Positions 8,449 through 17,655 of a DNA stretch of 58,849 nucleotides are shown piece by piece; position 1 is the first letter of the stretch; each line of letters begins with the position of its first letter. Where the stretch lies: positions 1 to 58,849 of the forward strand of contig DCHV01000103.1 of NCBI GenBank assembly GCA_002314945.1, written 5' to 3'. This DNA is from Prevotellaceae bacterium UBA1743 (GTDB taxonomy: Bacteria; Bacteroidota; Bacteroidia; Bacteroidales; Bacteroidaceae). Made by a program: the position numbers and the translations under genes. The notes under the pieces were generated by a model. That model worked only from the letters and a program-made list of their open reading frames with translations, searched no databases and was not told the origin of the DNA.

Positions 8449-9206
8449 TGGGAGAGGAGAAACGTAAGGTAGTCATCGAGCTACAGAACGTACGCCGCGA
8501 GTTCCATGTAGGAAGCGAGGTGGTGAAAGCCCTGCGTGGTGTGAGTTTCAAGATTCACGAAGGGGAATTTGTAACCATCATGGGCACCTCCGGCTCTGGA
8601 AAAAGTACCCTGCTGAACCAATTAGGTTGCCTCGACACACCTACCAGTGGAGAATACTACCTGGATGGAGTATCGGTAAGGCAAATGAAACGCGCAGAGC
8701 GAGCCGTGTTGCGCAACCGTAAGATCGGTTTCATCTTCCAGAACTACAACCTACTGGCCAAGACAACGGCCGTGGAGAATGTGGAACTGCCTCTGATGTA
8801 CAACAAGAACTACAACAGCCGCCAGAGGAGAGAAGCAGCCATCCAAGCACTCCAAGCCGTAGGATTGGGCGACCGTCTCGATCACAAGAGCAACCAGATG
8901 TCGGGTGGTCAGATGCAGCGTGTAGCCATCGCACGAGCCTTGGTGAACGATCCTGCCGTGATACTGGCCGACGAAGCAACCGGAAACCTGGACACACGCA
9001 CCTCGTTCGAGATTCTCTGCCTCTTCCAGGAACTCCATCGCCAAGGAAGAACCATCATCTTCGTCACCCACAACCCCGAGATAGCACGCTACAGCGGACG
9101 CAATATCATGTTGCGCGACGGACAGATACGAGAAGACGTGATAAACGAAAATATCCTGAACGCTGCCGAGGCACTGGCAGCCTTACCTCTCCCTAAAGAC
9201 GACTAA
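8448..9206 (+). CDS. ABC transporter ATP-binding protein (MacB/LolD type)
   Basis: A 252-residue ATPase. Walker A GTSGSGKST, Q-loop IFQNYNLLAKTTAVENVELPL, signature MSGGQMQRVAIARAL, Walker B VILADEATGNLDT and H-loop FVTHNPEIA are all intact. The open frame extends upstream, but the start at 8448 overlaps the adaptor stop (TAATG) and gives the usual N-terminus before VIELQNVRREF. It energises the FtsX-like permease encoded 6 bp downstream. In Proteobacteria MacB fuses these two parts; here they are separate genes, as is common in Bacteroidota. Confidence 0.94.
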   Translation: MGEEKRKVVIELQNVRREFHVGSEVVKALRGVSFKIHEGEFVTIMGTSGSGKSTLLNQLGCLDTPTSGEYYLDGVSVRQMKRAERAVLRNRKIGFIFQNYNLLAKTTAVENVELPLMYNKNYNSRQRREAAIQALQAVGLGDRLDHKSNQMSGGQMQRVAIARALVNDPAVILADEATGNLDTRTSFEILCLFQELHRQGRTIIFVTHNPEIARYSGRNIMLRDGQIREDVINENILNAAEALAALPLPKDD

Positions 9207-9212
9207 AGCGAC

Positions 9213-10436
9213 ATGAGCATAAAGAATCTGCTAAAAGTGGCTCTGACAGCCATCCTGAGCAATAAGTTCCGCTCCTTCCTGAGTATGCTGGGCATTATCA
9301 TCGGCGTGGCTGCGGTCATCATCATGATGGCTATCGGCCAAGGTTCCAAGCAAAGTGTACGCGAGGAATTGAGCAAAATGGGAACCAATCTGTTGACCAT
9401 ACGTCCCGGAGCGGATATGAGAGGCGGTGTGCGCCAGGATCCGAGTGCCATGCAGACCCTGAAGATGGCCGACTACGAAAGCATCATGTCGGAAGCCACA
9501 TTGGTTACCCATGCAAGTCCCGAAGTGAACAGCTCAGGACAGGTCATCTACGGAGCCAAGAACACCAATTCCACCTTGTACGGCAACAGTCCCGAAATCA
9601 TCAGCATCAAGCGATGGACGATAGAAAAGGGAGATTGCTTCACAGAGGAAGATGTGAAGAAAAGCGCCAAGGTATGCCTCGTAGGAAAGACGATTGTAAA
9701 GGAACTCTTCGGTGACAAGAACTACGATTGTGTAGGAAAGACCATCCGATTCAAGAGTATTCCATTCCGCATCGTGGGTGTGCTGAAGGCAAAAGGTTAC
9801 AACAACTGGGGTATGGACCAAGACAACCTGCTCATAGCTCCCTATTCGACCGTAATGAAGCGTATCGCCGCACAAACCTATTTCAGCAACATCCAAGTAA
9901 GTGCACTGAGTGAAGAACTGAGTGATGAGGCCATCGAAGAGGTGAGTGCCATTCTGCGCAGAAACCACAAACTGAAAGAGGACGCGGAGGATGATTTCAC
10001 AGTACGTTCGCAACAAGAGATCATGGAAACCATGAGCACCACGATGGACACTATCACTATCATTCTGGTAGTGGCTGCCGCCTTCTCGCTGTTGGTGGCA
10101 GGTATCGGCATCATGAACATCATGTTGGTAAGTGTAACGGAACGAACCAAGGAAATCGGCCTTCGTATGTCGGTCGGAGCACGCGGCATTGACATCATGA
10201 GCCAATTCCTCATCGAGAGTATCATGATCTCACTTACGGGAGCCTTGTTAGGCGTCGGATTGGGCTACGGAGGCAGTTGGTTGGCCAAGACCGTATTCCT
10301 GGTACCCAGTAGCGTGCCCCTGTGGAGTGTGCTGCTGAGTTTTGGTGTGTGTGCTTTCATCGGTATCTTCTTCGGATATGTACCAGCGCGGAAAGCAGCC
10401 AGTATGGATCCCATCGAAGCCATACGCTACGAATAG
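9213..10436 (+). CDS. ABC transporter permease, MacB/FtsX type
   Basis: A 407-residue permease with the MacB fold: one transmembrane helix near residues 18-42 (FRSFLSMLGIIIGVAAVIIM), a large periplasmic domain (about 45-270, beginning GTNLLTIRPGADMRGGVRQ), and three C-terminal helices in an FtsX domain (VAAAFSLLVAGIGIMNIMLVSVTERTKEIGLRMSVGA and the final VCAFIGIFFGYVPARKAA). The ending DPIEAIRYE is the classic C-terminus of the family. It works with the upstream ATPase, adaptor and TolC. The substrate cannot be read from sequence; related systems export macrolides, peptides or lipids. Confidence 0.93.
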   Translation: MSIKNLLKVALTAILSNKFRSFLSMLGIIIGVAAVIIMMAIGQGSKQSVREELSKMGTNLLTIRPGADMRGGVRQDPSAMQTLKMADYESIMSEATLVTHASPEVNSSGQVIYGAKNTNSTLYGNSPEIISIKRWTIEKGDCFTEEDVKKSAKVCLVGKTIVKELFGDKNYDCVGKTIRFKSIPFRIVGVLKAKGYNNWGMDQDNLLIAPYSTVMKRIAAQTYFSNIQVSALSEELSDEAIEEVSAILRRNHKLKEDAEDDFTVRSQQEIMETMSTTMDTITIILVVAAAFSLLVAGIGIMNIMLVSVTERTKEIGLRMSVGARGIDIMSQFLIESIMISLTGALLGVGLGYGGSWLAKTVFLVPSSVPLWSVLLSFGVCAFIGIFFGYVPARKAASMDPIEAIRYE

Positions 10437-10484
10437 TTTGATTCATGAGAATACGACAAACAATATAAAAAAGATAAAGATAAT

Positions 10485-11063
10485 ATGAAAAAGATTCTAT
10501 TGGCGTTATGCCTGATGCTCCCTATGATGAGCCAAGCCAAAAACACCGATGACAGCAAGTATCTGAAAGGTGCAGTACCCGAAGTGAACGGAGTAGTCAC
10601 ATTCAGCAAGACACTGGATGCCCAGGGAAAGACAAAGGAACAGATCACGGAAGCGCTCGGGAAATTCGTGAATGACTCGTTGGTGTCACCCGCCATCCAA
10701 GATCTGCGTACCCGCATCGTGTCTGATGGAAAAAGCGATGGTACCCTCGTGGCTCGCGTAGAGGAACGTATGATTTTCAAGAAAAAGTTCCTCAACCTCG
10801 ACCAGACACGTTTCCGCTACCAAGTGACTATCGCTATATCGGAAGGACAGGCAAAAATGGATATCAACCAGATTTCCTACTACTACAACGAGGACATGGA
10901 GGGAAACAACGGTACGACCTACAAAGCAGAAGAATGGATCTCTGACAGTGAATCCCTCAACAAGGCTGGTACAAAACTGTACCCCCGAAGTGGAAAGTTC
11001 CGTCGCAAGACAGTGGATCGAGTAGAGGCCATCTTCCGTTCTGCCCAAAACGCCCTGAAATAG
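10485..11063 (+). CDS. DUF4468 domain-containing secreted protein
   Basis: A 192-residue protein with a signal peptide (residues 1-18, ending SQAK). The mature part matches the DUF4468 pattern (VNGVVTFSKTLDAQGKTKEQI near the start, FRYQVTIAISEGQAKMDINQISYYY in the middle). The family is found in Bacteroidota periplasm or envelope and has a TATA-binding-protein-like fold; its function is not established. It follows the exporter permease by 48 bp, with the small membrane protein and porin downstream, so it probably belongs to the same transcript. Confidence 0.8.
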   Translation: MKKILLALCLMLPMMSQAKNTDDSKYLKGAVPEVNGVVTFSKTLDAQGKTKEQITEALGKFVNDSLVSPAIQDLRTRIVSDGKSDGTLVARVEERMIFKKKFLNLDQTRFRYQVTIAISEGQAKMDINQISYYYNEDMEGNNGTTYKAEEWISDSESLNKAGTKLYPRSGKFRRKTVDRVEAIFRSAQNALK

Positions 11064-11066
11064 AAG

Positions 11067-11309
11067 ATGAAGAAGCGAGACGAAAGCCTGAGTCTGGAAG
11101 AACAGGTAGAACGTATTCGAAAGAAAAGGGCAAAAGGAGGCAACAACAAGAAGACCCGGGATGCACTGAATAGTATATTCCTATTGTTTGCAGTCATCGG
11201 ATTGGTATGGTATTTCACCACCGAGGAGAACAAGCTGTGGGCCCTGGGTGTCATTGCCTTCGGTATGTTATTCAAGGTGATTGAACTCTTCATCAGATTT
11301 GTATTCTAA
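11067..11309 (+). CDS. Small membrane protein, hypothetical
   Basis: An 80-residue protein 3 bp after the DUF4468 stop. Residues 1-32 are charged (EEQVERIRKKRAKGGNNKKTR) and should be cytoplasmic; two hydrophobic segments follow (about 35-51 and 58-79). I do not recognise a family. Tight spacing to both neighbours supports expression as part of the envelope operon. Confidence 0.65.
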   Translation: MKKRDESLSLEEQVERIRKKRAKGGNNKKTRDALNSIFLLFAVIGLVWYFTTEENKLWALGVIAFGMLFKVIELFIRFVF

Positions 11310-11331
11310 AAAAACAGACAGAAAGGAAAAG

Positions 11332-13599
11332 ATGTTGAAAAGGTTTCTGTGGTTCGTCCTTTTATTGGCAGGTATTCCTCTATCTCTATGGTCGCAGATC
11401 AACGAGATGGACAATACTGGACATGAAGGGGTGAATACAATGGAAGGTACAAATGGCATAAATGACCCGAATGGGGAATATCAGGATGGTGCAGGAAACC
11501 GTTTGAGTTGGGGAGGACGTGATGCAGAAGATAAGGACGAAGAAGAGGAGCCTCTTCCTGTCGGTGTCTTCCAATGGAAACTCGCTCCACGTCTGGGCAC
11601 AATCATCGAGGCAGAAAACAACGACACGGTAGTCCATAATTTCCAGAACTACAACAACACGGAGGGTTATACGGGACAGTACTCCATGTTGGGAAATTTA
11701 GGTTCGCCACGACTCAATCGTATCTACCTGAATCGGGGAGCCATCAGCAATCTCCTTTTCCTTGATCCATTAAGTTTTTTTCGGGAGAGTCTATCTGAAT
11801 TCCGTTTCACCAACACGAAGAGTCCCATCACCAACCTGGCCTATCACAAATGCGGTAGCGCACAAAATGGAGAAGATCGCATCAGGGCCTATTTTGCCAG
11901 CAACATCAACAAAATCTCAGGTATAGGATTCAAACTGGATTACCTATATGGAAGGGGATTCTATAATAGTAGCAACACGAGTATGTTCGGGAGTTCATTC
12001 TTCGGCTACTATCAGGGAGAAAAATACGGGATGCACGCCTTCTTCAACGTCAATCACATGAAGGAAGCCGAGAATGGAGGTATCGAAGATGACGCATACA
12101 TCACCAATCCCCAAAGTTTCCCGCAAAAATATGGTTCGACAGAAATTCCTGTCATGCTAAATCAGGCATGGAACCGCAATCACGAACAAACTTTCTATTT
12201 TACTCAAAAAGCCAACGCAGGCTATTCACGGGAAATAGAGGTTCCAGACTCACTGAAGCCAAAAATGCCGGCCGATGTTGAGCTACTGATGACATTGTCT
12301 GACAGCCTGCGTACTGTACTGAAAGAAGATAGCGTACGACAAAACATAGTACTCGACTCGTTACGTCAGGCATGGCAAAACTCCCAAATCATCCCCACAG
12401 AGTACATTCCTGTAACGAGCTTCATCCACACGCTGGAACTGAAACGACTCACTCACTCCTACATTGCACACGAAAACAGCGAGAACTACTACACCAACAA
12501 CTATTATGGAAATCTGGACAATGTAAAAGATGAGACAAAGGCATTGAGTCTGCGTAATACGTTGGGAGTCGCGTTGCGCGAAGGTTTCAACAAATGGGCG
12601 CAGATGGGAATCAGCCTGTTTGCCACACATCAACTGAGGAACTACCGTCTGCCTGCTCTCATTGGAGATTCAGTCTATCAAAAGGGATGGACAGAGAATG
12701 ACATCTCCATCGGCAGCGAGCTGTCACGTACCCAAGGCTCACTTCTGCATTATTTCATTGATGGTGAACTATGGCTTGTAGGAGAAAATACGGGCGATTT
12801 CAAGTTGGACGGAACCCTCAATTTCAACTTTCATACGGGGAGAGAACGAAAAGATTCGCTACAATTCGACGTGCATAGTATGCTCTATCACGAAAAGCCA
12901 GGTTTCTACCTGCGCCATTACCACTCACAATCCACGTGGTGGGACAACAGTTTAGACAGACAGTTCAGAACACGAATCGACGGAGATCTACGCTATAGTA
13001 AGACAAAGACGAAATTGAACGTTGGGTTTGAGAATATCACGAACTACACCTACTTCGGGATGCGTAACACTTTGTTGGGTACAGACAGTACGAGCATACT
13101 TCCTGGCGATTACAGCCACAATGTAGCTGTGCTTCAAAAGAGCGGAAACGTGCAAGTCTTTGGAGCAACGCTGTCGCAGGATTTACAACTGAAGATACTT
13201 CATTGGGACAACGAAATCTCTTACCAAAAATCCTCAGATGAAAAAGTACTTCCCCTACCCGACCTCTCGATATATTCCAATCTGTATTTCCTGTTCCATA
13301 TCGCCAAGGTACTACGTGTACAGGCGGGTGCTGATGTACGTTATTTCACCTCCTACTACGCACCTGATTACGCTCCATCCATCCAACAGTTTGCAGTACA
13401 GGATGACCACTATGCCCGTGTAAAGGTAGGCAACTATCCTATTGTGAATGTCTATCTGAACCTACATCTGAAACATTGCAGGATGTATGTGGCTATGAAC
13501 CACGTAAACCAAGGGTCAGGCCATTACTTTTGGGCTCCTCACCATCCCATCAATCCCCGCACCTTCCATCTCGGACTCAGCTGGAACTTCTTCAATTGA
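11332..13599 (+). CDS. Putative outer membrane porin
   Basis: A 755-residue protein with a signal peptide (residues 1-19, ending LWSQ). The body is rich in alternating aromatic and polar residues typical of beta-barrel strands (GIGFKLDYLYGRGFYNSS, YGMHAFFNVNHM, PGFYLRHYHSQSTWWDN) and ends with a terminal aromatic strand LGLSWNFFN, the usual signal for barrel assembly. It looks like the Bacteroidales putative-porin family. I chose the ATG at 11332 since it starts the signal peptide; the frame opens at 11281, inside the upstream gene. The last 84 bp overlap the end of the convergent membrane protein gene. Last gene of the TolC-MacAB operon. Confidence 0.82.
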   Translation: MLKRFLWFVLLLAGIPLSLWSQINEMDNTGHEGVNTMEGTNGINDPNGEYQDGAGNRLSWGGRDAEDKDEEEEPLPVGVFQWKLAPRLGTIIEAENNDTVVHNFQNYNNTEGYTGQYSMLGNLGSPRLNRIYLNRGAISNLLFLDPLSFFRESLSEFRFTNTKSPITNLAYHKCGSAQNGEDRIRAYFASNINKISGIGFKLDYLYGRGFYNSSNTSMFGSSFFGYYQGEKYGMHAFFNVNHMKEAENGGIEDDAYITNPQSFPQKYGSTEIPVMLNQAWNRNHEQTFYFTQKANAGYSREIEVPDSLKPKMPADVELLMTLSDSLRTVLKEDSVRQNIVLDSLRQAWQNSQIIPTEYIPVTSFIHTLELKRLTHSYIAHENSENYYTNNYYGNLDNVKDETKALSLRNTLGVALREGFNKWAQMGISLFATHQLRNYRLPALIGDSVYQKGWTENDISIGSELSRTQGSLLHYFIDGELWLVGENTGDFKLDGTLNFNFHTGRERKDSLQFDVHSMLYHEKPGFYLRHYHSQSTWWDNSLDRQFRTRIDGDLRYSKTKTKLNVGFENITNYTYFGMRNTLLGTDSTSILPGDYSHNVAVLQKSGNVQVFGATLSQDLQLKILHWDNEISYQKSSDEKVLPLPDLSIYSNLYFLFHIAKVLRVQAGADVRYFTSYYAPDYAPSIQQFAVQDDHYARVKVGNYPIVNVYLNLHLKHCRMYVAMNHVNQGSGHYFWAPHHPINPRTFHLGLSWNFFN

Positions 13600-14352
13600 G
13601 CCCCACAACAGACAGCGAGAAAAGCTGAATACCTGAATACCGAAGAGAAGAAGCGACATAGACACGATATACGCTAAGACGGATATAAGTAGGAAGGAAA
13701 TCGGCAACTCGGCCAAATCACCAATGGCACGTGCTGCAGAAGCTTGTGACTTTACCAATAGAACTGTTGCCAATGGAAGGCAAACCAACATTGAATAGCA
13801 ACCCATCATGATAAATCCAAGCAAATCAAAAGCGAACAAACTACCGAAATGGCGCAGTCCCTTGCCATAATCCGACAAACATTTAAGCAAAGAACGGTCA
13901 GAATAGGCAATACGAAGCAAACTGTAATCCAAGGGAAGCAACACTAACATCACGAGGATTAGAGCCAACGCGCCAATCAAAACAGACAGTCCCTTGGCAA
14001 TAGGAAGGAAAAAGGCAAGCACGCCTATGGCTGTCATCACCAATAACAACAGGAAGAGAAAAACCTCTCGCTTTGTCGCATACAGAATATCCGTTTTCAA
14101 AGCCTTTGCCGTGGTGGCGGGTACATAGCCCAAAATAGTCCAACGTCTCAGGATTGCATCTATTTGGCCGAAAAAGAAAATGATACCTGGAAAAGGCAGA
14201 AAAAGAGTAAACAAAGCCGAGGGCCATGAATACTTACACATCTGACCTACATGATCCATTGCCACACGAATGCCCATTGTCAGACTCCTCACATACGAAC
14301 GATCATGATTCAGAACCATGATCCTTTGTTCATTATCGTTAATTTGTTCCAT
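13516..14352 (-). CDS. Hypothetical multi-pass membrane protein
   Basis: A 278-residue protein with about five to six hydrophobic segments (SALFTLFLPFPGIIFFFG, VFLFLLLLVMTAIGVLAFFLP, LSVLIGALALILVMLVLLP, LFAFDLLGFIMMGCYSMLVCL, LPISFLLISVLAYIVSMSLLLFG). N-terminal ~30 residues are cytoplasmic and polar. I recognise no family motif. The last 28 codons overlap the 3' end of the porin gene on the other strand; both frames are well formed, so the overlap may be genuine. A -7-like box TAATTTCG lies 22 bp upstream of the start, facing an identical box of the divergent fasciclin gene. Confidence 0.7.
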   Translation of the reverse strand: MEQINDNEQRIMVLNHDRSYVRSLTMGIRVAMDHVGQMCKYSWPSALFTLFLPFPGIIFFFGQIDAILRRWTILGYVPATTAKALKTDILYATKREVFLFLLLLVMTAIGVLAFFLPIAKGLSVLIGALALILVMLVLLPLDYSLLRIAYSDRSLLKCLSDYGKGLRHFGSLFAFDLLGFIMMGCYSMLVCLPLATVLLVKSQASAARAIGDLAELPISFLLISVLAYIVSMSLLLFGIQVFSFSRCLLWGSIEEVPAESEMEGAGIDGMVRSPKVMA

Positions 14353-14373
14353 GTTTTACAAAAATTCGGAATG

Positions 14374-14381
14374 CGAAATTA
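14374..14381 (-). promoter_or_regulatory. -7-like box of the membrane protein gene
   Basis: TAATTTCG on the minus strand, one mismatch to TAnnTTTG, 22 bp before the ATG. A caaa (TTTG on the minus strand) lies at 14399-14402 with a 17-bp spacer. Confidence 0.4.
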
Positions 14382-14475
14382 CACATTTATTCTGACAACA
14401 AAACGCAAGAACACAAAAAACAAGAAAATTTCTTACTTTTTAACACCCTTTCTTCATAGAACCGAAATTATTATG

Positions 14476-14483
14476 TAATTTCG
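14476..14483 (+). promoter_or_regulatory. -7-like box of the fasciclin lipoprotein gene
   Basis: TAATTTCG, the same variant as the divergent box at 14374-14381. It places transcription start near 14490, which disfavours the GTG at 14486 as the translation start. Confidence 0.4.
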
Positions 14484-14503
14484 CAGTGATAATGAGCATT
14501 AAA

Positions 14504-16570
14504 ATGAAACAAATTTACGTATTCACAGTTCTATTCCTTTTGACCATATTCATTTCTGGATGCACCGAATCGGTAGATACCTCGGCACGCTATGTCTTCA
14601 AGCAAGAATCCATTGCAGGTTACCTACAGAAACATGAGGACTATAGCGAGTATTGCAAGTTGCTGGAAGTAGTCCCCTTGAGCGAGATTTCCGAAACATC
14701 CGTCATGCAACTGATGTCAGCCCGCGGACACTATACATGCTTTGCCCCTACCAATCGAGCCATCCAATGTTATCTGGATTCCATGGTCAGCAAAGGAGTC
14801 ATTGCCAAAGCCAGTTGGGATGCTATCACCGACCAAAAGAAGTTGGATTCCTTGCGGAAGGTGGTAGTCTTGAATAGTATCATCGATAGTGGGGACAATG
14901 GGCAAGCCTTGCAGACCTACGATTTCCCTACCGCTCAAAATGCCGAGATATTGACTCCTAACATGTACGATCGTAAATTGGCCGTGCACTACAATTACAC
15001 GGATAGTGCGGACATCCTAATCAACGATTGCGCCATAGACACCAAGAATCGCGACATTGTTGCCATCAACGGCATCATCCATTCCATGAATGCCGTGGTA
15101 GCTCCGACCAACAACACGTTGGGCGATTTATTCTCCAGTATCATCACCAGCCGAAAAGAGGGATATTACGTCATGGCCTTGCTCACCAAAGCCGTGGGCA
15201 TGATAGACACGCTGAAGGCTGTGATGGACTACGAATACGAGATGAAATACCTGAAAAGTGAGTTCAAGTCAGAAGAGGCATCAATGTACCCACAACATCG
15301 GTATTTCGGCTTCACCTGTTTTGCAGAGACTGACAGTTTGTGGAGCGAGACCTTGGGAAAGCCTGCGAAAAACATCACGGTAGAAGACGTGTATAATTAC
15401 TTGGTGGAGCACAATGTTTATCCCAATGCCAAACGCGACAAGGATTATACATCGAAAGATAACCTTCTCAACCGCTTTGTCACCTATCACTATCTCCCTG
15501 AACGGCTTGCTACCGACCGACTTGTGATGCATCAGAACGAGAAGGGATATTCGCTTTCACTGAAGCAACTCACAGTCGCCATGTCGGATTTCTACACAAC
15601 GATGGGACATCGACGGTTGATGAAACTCTATGAGAGTGCCGAGAGTCATGGAATCTTCATCAATCGTTTTCCAAATATCGACAACAGTCGTCATGGTACC
15701 TATCATGAACTGAGTTGTGACCCAGACAAAGAAGGCATACGCATTGGTACCCCAGATATGTCGGGGGAAAACAATGTACGCAACGCCATGCTCTATCCCA
15801 TTGACAAAATATTACTGTTTGACGAAGCTACAGCACAAAACCTCGGCACACAGCGCATACGCATCGATATTGGTGCCATGTTCTCCGAACTATTGAACAA
15901 CGATTATCGTTTGGCAAGGGCTGGCTATTTCCCCACCAAGAGCGAATATCAGTATTTCGAAGATTTGTTTATCGGTGACGAAGGAAACTTCTTCTACAAT
16001 AGTGCATTGGGTAACAACTGGCCTGTGTATTATGGAGACGAGGTGTATGCATGGAAGATATATGATATAACCTATCGTCTTCCACCCGTTCCTCGTGCTG
16101 GAACATACGAACTGCGTTTCCACATCTCTGCCACCGATCCCAACCGAGGCATCGCGCAAGTGTATTGGGGAGACAATTTGGAGAAGCTTCCTCCCACAGA
16201 CATACCTTTGGATATGCAATTGGGTGGAGAACTTCGCATCACCCCTGTAGCCACCACTCCGAGCAACTTGGGATGGGAAGCAGATACGGAAGATGATGAC
16301 TACAACATCGAGGTAGAGAAAAAAATGCGTATGCAAGGGTTTATGAAGGCGCCTATCCTCTTCGGAAGCGGAGGAGTCAAGTCTGCGCGAGAAATTTCCA
16401 CCCAAATGCGACGCATCTTGGTACGTCAGTACATGGATCCAGACAAGACCTATTACTTGCGTTTCAAAAGCTGTCTCGACTACAACGATCGTGTACTTCT
16501 GCAGGACTACATCGAGTATTGTCCCAAGGAAGTCTATGACAATCCCTATACGCCAGAGGATATCTGGTAA
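14504..16570 (+). CDS. Fasciclin (FAS1) domain lipoprotein
   Basis: A 688-residue surface lipoprotein. Signal peptide with lipobox FISGC, lipidated Cys at residue 20. A FAS1 domain follows: LLEVVPLSEIS, the H1-like motif HYTCFAPTNRAIQCYLD, and the closing DIVAINGIIHSMNAVVAP; a second, more divergent FAS1-like unit spans about residues 200-390 (YFGFTCFAETDSLW). The C-terminal ~270 residues are a beta-rich region (GTYELRFHISATDPNRGIAQVYWGDN) of unknown type. Starts at 14486 (GTG), 14492 and 14504 (ATG) are possible; I chose 14504 as the best signal peptide start. FAS1 proteins mediate adhesion or glycan binding. The Gfo/Idh gene follows within 16 bp. Confidence 0.82.
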   Translation: MKQIYVFTVLFLLTIFISGCTESVDTSARYVFKQESIAGYLQKHEDYSEYCKLLEVVPLSEISETSVMQLMSARGHYTCFAPTNRAIQCYLDSMVSKGVIAKASWDAITDQKKLDSLRKVVVLNSIIDSGDNGQALQTYDFPTAQNAEILTPNMYDRKLAVHYNYTDSADILINDCAIDTKNRDIVAINGIIHSMNAVVAPTNNTLGDLFSSIITSRKEGYYVMALLTKAVGMIDTLKAVMDYEYEMKYLKSEFKSEEASMYPQHRYFGFTCFAETDSLWSETLGKPAKNITVEDVYNYLVEHNVYPNAKRDKDYTSKDNLLNRFVTYHYLPERLATDRLVMHQNEKGYSLSLKQLTVAMSDFYTTMGHRRLMKLYESAESHGIFINRFPNIDNSRHGTYHELSCDPDKEGIRIGTPDMSGENNVRNAMLYPIDKILLFDEATAQNLGTQRIRIDIGAMFSELLNNDYRLARAGYFPTKSEYQYFEDLFIGDEGNFFYNSALGNNWPVYYGDEVYAWKIYDITYRLPPVPRAGTYELRFHISATDPNRGIAQVYWGDNLEKLPPTDIPLDMQLGGELRITPVATTPSNLGWEADTEDDDYNIEVEKKMRMQGFMKAPILFGSGGVKSAREISTQMRRILVRQYMDPDKTYYLRFKSCLDYNDRVLLQDYIEYCPKEVYDNPYTPEDIW

Positions 16571-16585
16571 TAAATACAGTTAAAT

Positions 16586-17569
16586 TTGGAAAAGAAAATA
16601 AAATGGGGCTTCATCGGCTGCGGTGAAGCAACTGAAAAGAAAAGCGGACCAGCCTTCAGTAAAATTGCGGGTTCGAGTGTAGTGGCAGTCATGAGCCGAA
16701 GTCACGAAAAAGCTCGGATGTATGCCGAAAAGAATGACATATCACGTTGGTACACTGACGCCCAACAATTGATAGACGATCCCGAGGTGAATGCGGTGTA
16801 TATTGCTACGCCACCATCCTCCCATGCCACATACGCAATCATGTCGATGAAAGCAGGAAAACCCGTATATGTGGAAAAGCCCTTGGCCAGTAGCTACTTC
16901 GATTGTCAGCGTATCAATCGTGTATCAGAACAGACTAAAGTACCCTGTTTTGCTGCCTACTACCGCAGGTACTTACCTTATTTCCAAAAAGTAAAACAAC
17001 TGGTGGAAGAGGGAACTATCGGAAGAATAATAAACGTACAGATACGTTTTGCCGTACCCCCTCGTGATCTTGATTACAACAGTACAGATCTGCCGTGGCG
17101 TGTCCAACGCGACATCGCAGGAGGAGGATATTTCTATGATTTGGCACCACATCAGATTGACTTGCTCCAAAACCTTTTCGGACCTATCACACATGCACGC
17201 GGATACCATTCCAATCGTGGTGGACTCTACCAAACCGAAGACACGGTCAGCGCAGCTTTTCAGTTTCACGATGGTCTCCCAGGCAGTGGCTCATGGTGTT
17301 TCGTCAGTCACGAGAGCGCCAAGACAGACCGCATTGAGTTAATTGGCGACAAGGGACAAATTTGTTTCTCGGTATTTACCTACGATCCTATTGCACTCCA
17401 CACCAGTACAGGAAGACAAGAGATAATGGTGGAAAACCCAACCTATGTACAAGCCCCACTTATCCAAAGCGTAGTTGAACACCTCCAAGGGCGATCCATT
17501 TGCACATCCGACAGTTTGAGCGCCACCAGTGTAAACTGGGTGATGGACCGCATATTAGGAAAGATATAA
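16586..17569 (+). CDS. Gfo/Idh/MocA family oxidoreductase (TTG start)
   Basis: A 327-residue NAD(P)-dependent oxidoreductase. Rossmann motif WGFIGCGEATEKKSGPA at residues 7-22, the conserved EKP at 97-99 (Lys98 catalytic in the family), and the C-terminal half with DLAPHQIDLLQNLFGP that contributes the catalytic His. The substrate is probably a sugar or cyclitol derivative but cannot be named. The start is unusual: an in-frame TAA lies at 16571-16573 and no ATG occurs before the Rossmann motif, so TTG at 16586 is the only reasonable start. It is 16 bp after the fasciclin gene and probably co-transcribed. Confidence 0.88.
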   Translation: MEKKIKWGFIGCGEATEKKSGPAFSKIAGSSVVAVMSRSHEKARMYAEKNDISRWYTDAQQLIDDPEVNAVYIATPPSSHATYAIMSMKAGKPVYVEKPLASSYFDCQRINRVSEQTKVPCFAAYYRRYLPYFQKVKQLVEEGTIGRIINVQIRFAVPPRDLDYNSTDLPWRVQRDIAGGGYFYDLAPHQIDLLQNLFGPITHARGYHSNRGGLYQTEDTVSAAFQFHDGLPGSGSWCFVSHESAKTDRIELIGDKGQICFSVFTYDPIALHTSTGRQEIMVENPTYVQAPLIQSVVEHLQGRSICTSDSLSATSVNWVMDRILGKI

Positions 17570-17588
17570 CAAAAAAAGTAAACCGATA

Positions 17589-17620
17589 TTTCTAAGGTTG
17601 ACGATTTTTAAGTACTTTTG
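17589..17620 (+). promoter_or_regulatory. Promoter of tkt-rpiB
   Basis: TTTC (17589-17592, one mismatch to TTTG), 20-bp spacer, TACTTTTG (17613-17620). The ATG of transketolase is 36 bp downstream. Confidence 0.6.
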
Positions 17621-17655
17621 TAACTCGGAAATAATTAATACACACAGACAAGACA

